Assembly: GCF_000196495.1 (NCBI RefSeq)
Contig: NC_011312.1
Span: forward strand, 1,178,001-1,242,000
Length of the DNA: 64,000 nucleotides
From: Aliivibrio salmonicida LFI1238
GTDB lineage: Bacteria; Pseudomonadota; Gammaproteobacteria; Enterobacterales; Vibrionaceae
Direction: 5' to 3'
Position numbers and translations under genes: made by a program. The notes beneath the pieces are model-generated. The model saw only the letters and a program-made list of their open reading frames with translations. It was not told where the DNA came from and did not search any database. This document shows, piece after piece, positions 55,860-64,000 of this stretch. How positions within the stretch are numbered: position 1 is the first letter of the stretch; each line of letters begins with the position of its first letter.

Positions 55860-56483
55860 ATGAAAAAAATATTAGTTATTTGTAGTTTATTATTTTGTAG
55901 TAATCTTTGTGCAGCAAGTATAGAACCTGCTTCAGGTATTCATTTACGTGCTTTAAATGGCGAGGGAGTTGATGATTCAAAATCAATCTTACTTATTAAT
56001 GGTGACAACCAATTAGTATTAGATTTTACTGGCAGATTAAAGATATCGGGAAAGAGAGATCACATTTCGACAGTGCCTTATATTGTGATAGTTAATCCTA
56101 AAGATATTGACAGATTAGAAGTTCAATTAGTTTCTCAAGATCTCGATAAAATTAAAAATAAAATAGATAGAAATAAACCAATATTCGAGTTCTTAGGGAA
56201 TGGAAAAAAGATTGATGTTATACAATTTATTCTTCCACCTAATACTGATGTTTTTCCATACGCAAATATACCTGAAGTGGTTAGATCGTATAATCAAAAG
56301 AATGGATTGATTTTTGACAGTGGAAAAATACGTGAATTGAAAAAAGAACTTAAGGCTGTTAATCAGAGTTCAAATTCAGGAAATTCTGAGTCAGAAAATA
56401 GTTTACAGCTAAAACTTTGGTATAGTCGTGCAACAGAATATGAGCGCAGAGCTTTCCAAAAGTGGATTATAGATCACAATTAA
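55860..56483 (+). CDS. DUF2057 (YccT-like) exported protein
   Basis: 207 residues with a signal peptide (MKKILVICSLLFCSNLCAAS) and a DUF2057 pattern: IHLRALNGEGVDD, QLVLDFTG, and a C-terminal LQLKLWYSRATEYERRAFQKWI. E. coli YccT (CsgI) of this family affects curli; a role here is unknown. The start follows AAAGAGA at close spacing. It is AT-rich, like its flanks. Confidence 0.75.
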   Translation: MKKILVICSLLFCSNLCAASIEPASGIHLRALNGEGVDDSKSILLINGDNQLVLDFTGRLKISGKRDHISTVPYIVIVNPKDIDRLEVQLVSQDLDKIKNKIDRNKPIFEFLGNGKKIDVIQFILPPNTDVFPYANIPEVVRSYNQKNGLIFDSGKIRELKKELKAVNQSSNSGNSESENSLQLKLWYSRATEYERRAFQKWIIDHN

Positions 56484-56970
56484 TTTTTGTTAAGCCTCCA
56501 TTTTATGTTCTTTGAAATTGTTTTTTTGATAAAAAATTTCATAAATTTCTCGGTAAAAATGGAAGGTTAATTAATGTAATATGTATCTTTTGTTTTTGTT
56601 GTTTAATAGTCGACTCGATTAGTTTGTTTATTATGTTTTTTTACTTATTTTCTTGTTATTTATTAGTGTGTTGATTGTGTTTTTGTGCTTTTTTTTATAT
56701 GTAAATTTAGATGTAATGCTTGTCTTTTGAATGCGATATCTGTCGAGTATTCATACATGATATTTTAACTGTTTGTATTCGTGGCATTTATTTTTTTTTG
56801 CTTTCCTTGACATTCGCCGTTGACATGTTGAGGAACTTTTAGCAAAGTAATCGCCAGATTTAAGAGATGCAGATTTATAACACGTTATTAGATGTTGAGC
56901 TCTGTGTTGATATATAAAATGGAACCGGAAATCGGATTTCCAATCTCATAAGAAAAGGCAGTGGAATATT
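56484..56970. other. DUF2057-porin 2 intergenic region
   Basis: About 490 AT-rich bases with a TTGACA at 56807-56812 and a TATAAA at about 56912-56917, right before the conserved leader. Layout and distances are close to those before porin 1 (TTGACA about 150-165 bases before the ATG). No ORF or RNA gene seen. Confidence 0.45.
56921..56970 (+). promoter_or_regulatory. Conserved porin 5' leader, copy 2
   Basis: Begins GGAACCGGAAATCGGATTTCC and ends just before the ATG. It differs from copy 1 at only a few positions and keeps the same hairpin and the same AAAAGGCAGTGGA segment. Confidence 0.6.
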
Positions 56971-57969
56971 ATGAAAAAGACTCTTTTAGCGCTTGCAATC
57001 GCAAGTATCTCAACTTCAGCTTTTGCTGTTGATACAAGCAGCCAAAACAGCCGTAACGAAGACATGTTTGCATTTGATTCAATGCACAAAGACCAGTTCT
57101 CTGTATCTGGTTCTGTGGGCGTTGGTGGTTACTACGACACTGGTTCTAAAGCATTTTATGATCATTGGGCTACTGGCCTAACTCTAGCAGTTAACTACCG
57201 TAACAACCGTATCGTTGGTTATTTTGAAACTGACTTCATGCTTAACTATACAACAGACAGCGAAACTAAGTCTGCTTCTTCTACTGAGAAGAATTCAAGC
57301 CCAGCTACTGATGTAGATAAAGCTTGGTTAGGTTTTGATACTGGCTACGGTATTGCTTCTTACGGTTGGGAAAATGATACAGCACTAGATGCTGTTGATG
57401 GTGCTGGTGACTTTACATACGAGTTTGGTGCTTCTGCTGGTGATGCATCTGATGCATTCAACGTAGTTAAATTCCAAGGTTCAACAAGCGGTTTTGCTTA
57501 CGGCGTATCTTACTTTGAAACTGATGACGTTCATGTAGACGCAGAAAAAGGCGTGAATGGTTACGTTGGTATCGAACAAGAAACTTTCAATGTATACGCT
57601 GGTTACGAAACTCGTGATTCTGATTACGATGTATACACTGTGACAGGTAATGTAACACTAGGTGAAGTAAAACTTGGTGCTAACTTCTGGATCGAAGAAA
57701 CAGATACAACAGCTAAAGATATGACTAACACTGGTTACTATGTATCAGCTGGTTACGCAGTATCTGAAGATCTAACATTAGCTGCTGGTTATGCTGCTAA
57801 TACAGAAGAAGAAAAGAAAGTTGATACTGACTACTCTTACGTGAACGTTGCAGCAATGTATACACTAGCTAAGAACATGAATATGGGTATCGACGTACGT
57901 CAAGACCTTGACGCTGGCACTAAAGACGAAGAAACTTACGTATTCGCAGCGGGCTACTACTACTTCTAA
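56971..57969 (+). CDS. OmpU-like outer-membrane porin
   Basis: 332 residues: signal peptide MKKTLLALAIASISTSAFA, then beta-strands rich in Gly/Tyr/Asp (FSVSGSVGVGGYYDTGS, AWLGFDTGYGIASYGWEND) and a final YVFAAGYYYF with terminal Phe for barrel insertion. Codon use is strongly biased (GGT, GCT, AAC, TAC), as in highly expressed genes. It is intact, unlike its neighbour, and may be the main porin. A strong terminator follows. Confidence 0.88.
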   Translation: MKKTLLALAIASISTSAFAVDTSSQNSRNEDMFAFDSMHKDQFSVSGSVGVGGYYDTGSKAFYDHWATGLTLAVNYRNNRIVGYFETDFMLNYTTDSETKSASSTEKNSSPATDVDKAWLGFDTGYGIASYGWENDTALDAVDGAGDFTYEFGASAGDASDAFNVVKFQGSTSGFAYGVSYFETDDVHVDAEKGVNGYVGIEQETFNVYAGYETRDSDYDVYTVTGNVTLGEVKLGANFWIEETDTTAKDMTNTGYYVSAGYAVSEDLTLAAGYAANTEEEKKVDTDYSYVNVAAMYTLAKNMNMGIDVRQDLDAGTKDEETYVFAAGYYYF

Positions 57970-57998
57970 TCTCTTGATTTAAAGTAAATAGAATTATT

Positions 57999-58026
57999 AA
58001 GCCAGTCATCATGACTGGCTTTTTTT
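57999..58026 (+). terminator. Intrinsic terminator after porin 2
   Basis: A perfect 10-bp stem AAGCCAGTCA/TGACTGGCTT with a TCA loop and a following T run. Confidence 0.92.
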
Positions 58027-58177
58027 GTTGGTAAAATAAAAATATAATTACGTTAATCTACTTATTTCCCTGACTTTGTAACCACATCTGCTGACTTCTT
58101 TTTTCTTTAATATCTGTATATCCCACTATCTATTATCTCTTCCCTGAAACTTTATTTAAAAAAACAGATCTTTTTTG

Positions 58178-58205
58178 TTGAAATAAAACCACAGTTTGAT
58201 AATGT
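58178..58205 (+). promoter_or_regulatory. Probable his operon promoter
   Basis: TTGAAA (58178-58183) and TAATGT (58200-58205) with 16 bases between, about 50 bases before the leader peptide start. Confidence 0.5.
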
Positions 58206-58255
58206 ATTTACAAGGTTAAAAACAAAATCAATTTGTTACTTAAAGGTTTATTATT

Positions 58256-58303
58256 ATGCGTATTCAAGGTCTGAACATTCATCACCATCACCATCCTGAG
58301 TAG
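58256..58303 (+). CDS. hisL: his operon leader peptide
   Basis: A 15-residue frame, MRIQGLNIHHHHHPE, with five consecutive His codons. Ribosome stalling on uncharged tRNA-His would control the attenuator that follows. The layout matches E. coli hisL (seven His). The peptide is too short for ordinary gene calling. Confidence 0.93.
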   Translation: MRIQGLNIHHHHHPE

Positions 58304-58402
58304 TCTTTCGGGAGGATACGTTATATCCGGAAGGCAATTAGAATTTCCTTCCGATGAATAAAATTTCAAACCCTCGGAAGGTAAAACTTCTGAGGGTTTT
58401 TT
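58293..58402 (+). promoter_or_regulatory. his operon attenuator
   Basis: A ladder of mutually exclusive stems. A (ATCCT, 58293-58297) pairs with B (AGGAT, 58313-58317). B (GGATA) also pairs with C (TATCC, 58324-58328). C (CGGAAGG, 58328-58334) pairs with D (CCTTCCG, 58347-58353). D also pairs with E (CGGAAGG, 58375-58381). E and F (58368-58380 with 58387-58399) form a 13-bp terminator followed by T residues. Stalling in the His codons covers A, frees B:C and D:E, and prevents termination. Confidence 0.9.
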
Positions 58403-58477
58403 CGTTTTATGACTAAATAATTGAGCAATTGATAGTTAACAACAAATTTAGAATTACATTTTTACAAGGAAGAGATT

Positions 58478-59374
58478 ATGTCAGCACAACGTTTACGCAT
58501 CGCAATTCAAAAGAAAGGACGTTTGTCTAAAGAGTGCCAAGAGCTGTTTAAGCGCTGTGGTATGAAATTTAATATATCAGGTGAGCGTTTAGTGGTTCAT
58601 TCTGAAAATATGCCGATTGATTTATTGTTGGTTCGTGATGATGATATTCCAAGTCTTATCATGGATGGCGTTGTTGACTTAGGTGTTATTGGCGAAAACG
58701 AATTAGAAGAAGTTCGTTTAGAGCGTAAAGCATTAGGCGAGCCTTCAGCATTTACCACATTGCGTCGCTTAGATTTTGGTGGTTGTCGTCTGTCTATCGC
58801 GATTGATAAAGATGCTGTTTATAACGGACCACAAGACCTTGCTGGTAAACGTATCGCAACGACTTACTCACAATTGCTTAAAAGCTTTATGGATGAGAAA
58901 AATATCCCGTTCTCAACTTGTATTTTAAATGGTTCAGTTGAAGTTGCTCCACGTGCCGGTCTGTCTGATGCGATTGCTGATTTAGTTTCAACAGGCGCAA
59001 CTCTTGAGGCTAATGGCCTAAAAGAAGCTGAAGTAATTTTCCGCTCTAAAGCGACGTTAATTCAACGTGAAGGTGAATTCGATGCTGATAAAGCGGCCTT
59101 GATTGATAAATTACTGACTCGTATGCAAGGCTGTATCCAAGCGAAAGAATCTAAGTACATCATGCTACACGCGCCAACCGATAAATTAGAAGCGATTAAA
59201 TCACTACTACCGGGTGCGGAAGATCCAACGGTGCTTCCTCTATCAAGTGACGGTGCGAAAGTGGCAGTTCACCTAGTGAGTACTGAAAATCTATTCTGGG
59301 AAACGATGGAACAACTAAAAGCATTGGGTGCGAGCTCTATTCTTGTTCTTCCAATTGAGAAGATGATGGAGTAA
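58478..59374 (+). CDS. hisG: ATP phosphoribosyltransferase, long form
   Basis: First step of histidine synthesis, ATP plus PRPP, feedback-inhibited by histidine. 298 residues with RIAIQKKGRLSKECQELF, DLGVIGENELEE, LVSTGATLEANGLKE (PRPP loop), and a C-terminal regulatory domain, so it is the HisZ-independent form as in enterobacteria. It begins about 75 bases after the attenuator. Confidence 0.97.
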   Translation: MSAQRLRIAIQKKGRLSKECQELFKRCGMKFNISGERLVVHSENMPIDLLLVRDDDIPSLIMDGVVDLGVIGENELEEVRLERKALGEPSAFTTLRRLDFGGCRLSIAIDKDAVYNGPQDLAGKRIATTYSQLLKSFMDEKNIPFSTCILNGSVEVAPRAGLSDAIADLVSTGATLEANGLKEAEVIFRSKATLIQREGEFDADKAALIDKLLTRMQGCIQAKESKYIMLHAPTDKLEAIKSLLPGAEDPTVLPLSSDGAKVAVHLVSTENLFWETMEQLKALGASSILVLPIEKMME

Positions 59375-59379
59375 CCATT

Positions 59380-60675
59380 ATGAAAACCCTAGTTTGGCAA
59401 TCACTCAGTAATTCACAACAAGACACCGTCTTACAGCGTCCTGCTATTACCGAAGGCGCAAATATTACCGCTGCGGTAACTAGCGTGATTAATACCGTTA
59501 AACAAGATGGCGATGCTGGCGTGTTAGCGTTGACTGAAAAGTTTGATAAGGTGAAACCTGAATCCATTCGTGTATCTAAATCAGAGATTGATGCGGCAAG
59601 TGAACGTTTATCTGAAAAGATGAAAGCGGCACTGCAACAAGCTTATAGCAATATTTCTAAGTTTCATAAAGCACAAAAGCCTCAGCCAATCAAAGTTGAA
59701 ACTCAACCTGGTGTCGTATGTGAACAAATCACGATGCCAGTGAATAAAGTCGGCTTGTATATTCCGGGTGGCAGTGCACCATTGCCTTCAACAGTATTAA
59801 TGTTAGGCATTCCTGCACAGATTGCGGGCTGTCATAAAGTGGTACTTTGTTCGCCACCGCCGATTGCTGATGAGATCTTATACGTTGCAAAACTATGTAA
59901 AGTCGATGAGGTGTATAACATTGGTGGCGCACAAGCGATTGCTGCTATGGCGTATGGTACTGAATCTGTTTCTAAAGTAGATAAGATCTTTGGCCCAGGT
60001 AACGCATACGTCACTGAAGCAAAACGCCAAGTTTCTAATGACTTTCGTGGTGCTGCTATTGATATGCCTGCGGGACCTTCTGAAGTCTTGGTTATTGCGG
60101 ATGAAACGGCTGATCCTGATTTTATTGCGGCAGATCTTCTTAGCCAAGCTGAACATGGTCCTGATTCACAAGTTATCTTAGTCACGCCTTCGCCAATCAT
60201 CGCTGATCAAGTTGCTGATGCCATCGAGAAGCAATTAAAAGAACTGACTCGTGCGGATATCGCTCGTCAAGCGCTAGGTTCTAGTTTGTTGATTATTGCT
60301 AAATCATTGACGCAATGTGTTTCAATCTCAAACTTTTATGGTCCTGAGCACTTGATTGTTCAAACTAAAAACCCACGTGAATTATTACCATTGCTAGATA
60401 ATGCAGGTTCTATTTTCTTGGGTGAGTATTCTCCAGAATCAGCAGGGGATTATGCATCGGGTACAAACCATGTTTTACCAACTTATGGTTATACAAGAAC
60501 GCACTCAAGCTTAGGTTTAGCTGATTTTTCTAAACGCATGACAGTACAAGAGTTAACTGCTGATGGTTTAAAAGGGTTAGCGCCAACGGTTGTCACAATG
60601 GCTGATGCTGAAGGGCTAGATGCACATAAACGTGCCGTGACTATTCGAATTGAAAAATTAGCTAAATTGAATTAA
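59380..60675 (+). CDS. hisD: Histidinol dehydrogenase
   Basis: Last two steps, histidinol to histidine. 431 residues with [59 protein letters not shown], and the catalytic FYGPEHL, plus [21 protein letters not shown]. Zinc enzyme. Five bases after hisG. Confidence 0.97.
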
Positions 60676-60689
60676 TAGAGACCATAGAT

Positions 60690-61730
60690 ATGGAAAAATT
60701 AGCTCGTAAACAAGTTCAAGCCTTGACGCCGTATCTATCGGCTCGTCGTATTGGTGGCAGTGGTGATGTTTGGCTTAATGCTAATGAGTCCCCATTTGAT
60801 AATGAGTATAACGTAAATTTTACTCGTCTAAATCGTTACAGTGAGTGTCAGCCTCCAGAATTGATTAATGCTTATGCTGCTTATGCAAAAGTAACAGCAG
60901 AGCAGGTGCTGACTTCTCGAGGTGCTGACGAGGGTATTGAGTTATTAATTCGTGCTTTTTGTGAGCCAAATGAAGACGCGATTTTATATTGTCCACCAAC
61001 CTATGGTATGTATTCCATCAGTGCTGAGACGATTGGGGTTGAGACTAAAACAATACCTTTAACATCAGAATGGCAGCTTGATCTTCCAAGCATTGAACGC
61101 AATTTAGACAATGTAAAATTGGTCTTTGTATGTAGTCCAAATAACCCAACAGGTAATGTGATTAACCGTAAGGATATTTTGTCTTTATTAGAGATGACAA
61201 AAGATCGTGCGATTGTGGTGATGGATGAAGCTTATATTGATTTTTGTATGGAAGTGTCAACCGTTGATTTATTGGCGACATACCCCAATTTAGCCATTTT
61301 ACGAACGCTATCCAAAGCATTTGCCTTAGCGGGATTACGCTGTGGTTTCACTCTTGCAAATAAAGAGTTGATTGATGTGTTATCTAAAGTGATTGCTCCG
61401 TACCCTGTTCCTGTTCCTGTCGCTGACATTGCAACTCAAGCATTATCAGAAGCAGGTTTAGCCCGCATGAAATACCAAATGCTTGATTTAAGCGCCAACC
61501 GTGCTTATTTGCACGCAGGATTAATGGTATTGAATGGAGTTACTGTTCATGAAGGTTGGGGTAACTATTTATTAGTGCAGTTCTCTGATGGCGATGCAGT
61601 GTTTAAAGCAGCATGGGATCACGGCATTATTTTACGTAATTCACCAATTAAAGATTGTGTGCGTATTAGTGTGGGTAACCGCGAAGAGTGTGAGAAAACA
61701 TTAGGCTTTATTCGTAACCAATTAATGTGA
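60690..61730 (+). CDS. hisC: Histidinol-phosphate aminotransferase
   Basis: A PLP enzyme of 346 residues with [33 protein letters not shown], and the PLP Lys in [16 protein letters not shown]. Fourteen bases after hisD. A weak stem (CCCC...GGGG, about 61737-61766) lies between it and hisB. Confidence 0.96.
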
Positions 61731-61807
61731 TTTTATCCCCGAAAGCTTAGGAATAAGGCTTGGGGCTTATCAAGAATAAAACAAGAAAAAATTAAAAGGA
61801 AGTTCCT

Positions 61808-62881
61808 GTGAGCAAACAACAAAAGATTTTATTTATCGACCGTGACGGCACCTTAATTGTTGAGCCGCCTGTCGATTTTCAAGTAGACCGTTTAGATAAG
61901 TTAAAATTCGAGCCTCTGGTTATTTCTTCTCTGTTGTTTCTTCAAGAAGCGGGTTACCGTTTAGTCATGGTAACCAACCAAGATGGTTTGGGTACAGATA
62001 GCTATCCACAAGATGAGTTTGATGCGCCACACAATATGATGATGGAGTTCTTTGAATCTCAAGGTGTGAAGTTTGATGACGTTCTTATCTGTCCTCACTT
62101 TGAAGAAGATAACTGCTCATGCCGTAAACCAAAATTGGGTATGGTAAAAGAGTACCTTCAAGGTGGAAAAGTTGATTTTCAACATTCAGTTGTGATTGGT
62201 GATCGCCAAACGGATCTTCAATTGGCTGAGAACATGGCAATCCGTGGTATCCAATATCACCCTGAGACAATGAACTGGCCTGCGATCTTAAAAGATCTGA
62301 CGGTAAATGCAGGTACTGCAGAAGTGATTCGTACAACTAAAGAAACTGACATTAAAGTGTTTGTTAATCTGGATGAGCAGGGCGGAAATGAGATCTCAAC
62401 GGGTCTTGGCTTCTTTGACCACATGCTTGATCAAATTGCTACGCACGGCGGTTTCCAAATGAAGATCAATGTCGACGGTGACTTACACATTGATGATCAC
62501 CACACCATTGAAGATACAGCGCTTGCATTAGGTGAAGCGTTAAAAGAAGCGTTAGGTGACAAACGTGGCATTGGTCGCTTTGGTTTCAGCTTACCAATGG
62601 ATGAGTGTTTAGCGCAATGTGCGTTAGATTTATCTGGTCGCCCATACCTAAAATTTGATGCTGAATTTAGTCGTGATCAAGTGGGAGATTTATCAACAGA
62701 AATGGTGGTTCACTTCTTCCGTTCACTTACTGATACATTAGCTTGTACATTGCACCTTTCTTCTGCCGGTCATAATGACCACCACATTATTGAAAGCTTA
62801 TTTAAAGCCTTTGGCCGTACTTTACGCCAAGCAATTAAAGTGGAAGGTAATGAACTACCAAGCTCAAAAGGCGTATTGTAG
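61808..62881 (+). CDS. hisB: Bifunctional histidinol-phosphatase / imidazoleglycerol-phosphate dehydratase
   Basis: 357 residues. N-terminal HAD phosphatase (FIDRDGTLIVEPP, zinc cysteines in CPHFEEDNCSCRKPK) is fused to the IGPD domain (STGLGFFDHMLDQIATHGG, DDHHTIEDTALALGEAL, SAGHNDHHIIESLFKA). GTG start at 61808 after AAAAGGAAG. The fusion is typical for gammaproteobacteria. Confidence 0.97.
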   Translation: MSKQQKILFIDRDGTLIVEPPVDFQVDRLDKLKFEPLVISSLLFLQEAGYRLVMVTNQDGLGTDSYPQDEFDAPHNMMMEFFESQGVKFDDVLICPHFEEDNCSCRKPKLGMVKEYLQGGKVDFQHSVVIGDRQTDLQLAENMAIRGIQYHPETMNWPAILKDLTVNAGTAEVIRTTKETDIKVFVNLDEQGGNEISTGLGFFDHMLDQIATHGGFQMKINVDGDLHIDDHHTIEDTALALGEALKEALGDKRGIGRFGFSLPMDECLAQCALDLSGRPYLKFDAEFSRDQVGDLSTEMVVHFFRSLTDTLACTLHLSSAGHNDHHIIESLFKAFGRTLRQAIKVEGNELPSSKGVL

Positions 62882-62889
62882 GAGTGACT

Positions 62890-63504
62890 ATGACAAAGCA
62901 AAATGTCGTTATTATTGATACAGGCTGCTCTAACGTATCGTCAGTGAGATTTGCGATTGAGCGTTTGGGTTATGACGTTACGATAAGCAGAGATCCACAA
63001 GTGGTATTAGCAGCAGATAAGCTGTTTTTACCGGGCGTTGGCACAGCAAGCGAAGCGATGAAAAACTTGGCTGAACGAGATCTCATTGAATTGGTTAAAC
63101 AAGTTGAGAAGCCACTGTTGGGTATCTGTTTAGGTATGCAACTTTTGGGTAAGCTTTCTGAAGAGAAAGGCCAAAAAGCAGATCAAATTGTAGATTGTTT
63201 AGGCTTATGTGACGGTGAAGTTCGTAAGCTTCAAACGGGTGATTTACCGCTGCCTCACATGGGTTGGAATACGATTAAGCCTATTGAAGGTAATCCGCTG
63301 TTTAAAGACATTCCAGAGAACAGTTACTTTTACTTCGTACACAGCTTTGGCATGCAAGTGGGTGATTATACCATTGCGACTTGTGACTATGGACAACCAT
63401 TTACTGCGGCATTACAAGTGGGTAATTATTACGGTGTTCAGTTTCACCCTGAGCGTTCAAGTAAAGTGGGTTCAACGCTTATTCAGAACTTTTTGGAGTT
63501 ATAA
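62890..63504 (+). CDS. hisH: Imidazole glycerol phosphate synthase glutaminase subunit
   Basis: Gives ammonia to HisF. A class I glutamine amidotransferase of 204 residues: nucleophile Cys in LGICLGMQLLG, and His/Glu in YGVQFHPERSSK. The ATG at 62890 with TAGGAG upstream is better than the GTG at 62884. Nine bases after hisB. Confidence 0.95.
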   Translation: MTKQNVVIIDTGCSNVSSVRFAIERLGYDVTISRDPQVVLAADKLFLPGVGTASEAMKNLAERDLIELVKQVEKPLLGICLGMQLLGKLSEEKGQKADQIVDCLGLCDGEVRKLQTGDLPLPHMGWNTIKPIEGNPLFKDIPENSYFYFVHSFGMQVGDYTIATCDYGQPFTAALQVGNYYGVQFHPERSSKVGSTLIQNFLEL

Positions 63505-63505
63505 G

Positions 63506-63605
63506 AGCAGGGACTAGGTGCGAGGTCGCTTCGCTTCGAGGTTTTAGGGCTCTTACTCGTCCCTCGGATCTCGTAATGAGCGTAGCGAATGTTCTCGATT
63601 CTGCT
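63506..63605. repeat. 100-bp imperfect palindrome between hisH and hisA
   Basis: Outer AGCAG (63506-63510) pairs with CTGCT (63601-63605). Inside, TCGCTTCGCTTC (about 63526-63537) faces GAGCGTAGCGA (about 63578-63588), and CGAGG faces CCTCG. The sequence is more GC-rich than its surroundings and looks like a mobile REP-like or MITE-like repeat. It lies within the his operon and would form a long hairpin in the mRNA. Confidence 0.6.
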
Positions 63606-63618
63606 AATAAGGATATTT

Positions 63619-64000
63619 ATGATCATTCCAGCATTAGATTTAATTGAAGGCCAAGTAGTTCGTCTTTTCCAAGGCGACTACGGGCAAGTAACAGAATACA
63701 AAGTTGATCCGGCTGAACAGTTCAATCTGTATCACCAAGCGGGTGCTAATTGGCTGCACCTTGTTGATTTAACTGGCGCAAAAGACACTACCGCACGTCA
63801 ATTGGATTTGATCGCTCGTTTGCTAGCAAGCACGCCTGCCAATATTCAAATCGGTGGTGGTGTACGTAATGAAGCGGATGTACAAGATTTATTGAACGCC
63901 GGCGCACAACGTGTGGTGATTGGTTCTACTGCGGTAAAACAGCCAGAGCTTGTTAAAGGTTGGATGGAAAAATACGGCGCAGAAAAAATCGTATTAGCGC
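63619..64000 (+). CDS. hisA: HisA isomerase (ProFAR isomerase), cut by the window end
   Basis: The first 127 codons: MIIPALDLIEGQVVRLFQGD with the catalytic Asp, LHLVDLTGAKD, and the phosphate-binding IQIGGGVRNEADV and GAQRVVIGSTAV, a typical (beta-alpha)8 start. AAGGA precedes the ATG. hisF and hisIE are expected beyond the end. Confidence 0.96.
   Translation, partial: MIIPALDLIEGQVVRLFQGDYGQVTEYKVDPAEQFNLYHQAGANWLHLVDLTGAKDTTARQLDLIARLLASTPANIQIGGGVRNEADVQDLLNAGAQRVVIGSTAVKQPELVKGWMEKYGAEKIVLA

Overview
The window reads as chromosomal DNA of a low-GC gammaproteobacterium of the family Vibrionaceae, most likely the genus Aliivibrio. The support is the apt-dnaX-ybaB-recR block, the menFDHBCE cluster, a rhombosortase, a yqhD/yqhC pair, OmpU-type porins and a his operon with a histidine leader peptide. 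The number of insertion sequences and freshly broken genes points to a lineage in genome decay, as described for fish-pathogenic Aliivibrio. The species is inference; no marker gene such as 16S rRNA is present.

Layout. 1-5.4 kb: end of an rssB-like regulator, ybaN, apt, dnaX (with a programmed-frameshift motif), ybaB, recR. 5.3-9 kb: rhombosortase, a DTW-domain (tapT-like) gene split by an IS30-family element whose insertion can be resolved to the base, and a dGTPase-like gene. 9-15.7 kb: aldehyde dehydrogenase, DMT transporter, yqhD with divergent yqhC-like regulator, a DHFR-like reductase, alaA. 16-23.2 kb: menaquinone genes menF-D-H-B, a terminator, then menC-E. 23.2-29.2 kb: a scar region with a 5'-truncated MFS gene, a degenerate IS66 element without target duplication, a GH18 chitinase truncated at both ends, and a type IV pilin fused to the chitinase remnant. 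29.4-31 kb: SRP 4.5S RNA, a DUF481 protein, a long perfect inverted repeat and a sensor-protein fragment.

31-50.3 kb is one minus-strand type VI secretion (T6SS) cluster: tssA-B-C-E-F-G, clpV, vasH, a previously unlisted 42-residue lipoprotein, an FHA protein, tssJ-K-L-M, and a PP2C phosphatase. Its sigma-54 activator vasH has a one-base deletion. tssM has an in-frame stop and a separate one-base deletion. No hcp, vgrG, PAAR or effector lies in the cluster. It therefore looks inactive as read here.

50.5-64 kb: ybaM-priC, a TSUP exporter, dinG, two OmpU-like porins that share an almost identical 5' leader (the first killed by a single in-frame stop), a DUF2057 protein, and the his operon (hisL leader and attenuator, hisG-D-C-B-H-A, cut by the window end). 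A 100-bp imperfect palindrome separates hisH and hisA.

The main theme is recent inactivation. tapT, the MFS gene, chitinase, pilin, sensor, vasH, tssM, porin 1 and all or part of both transposases carry single, recognisable lesions in otherwise well preserved sequence, while central metabolism (men, his, dnaX, apt) is intact.
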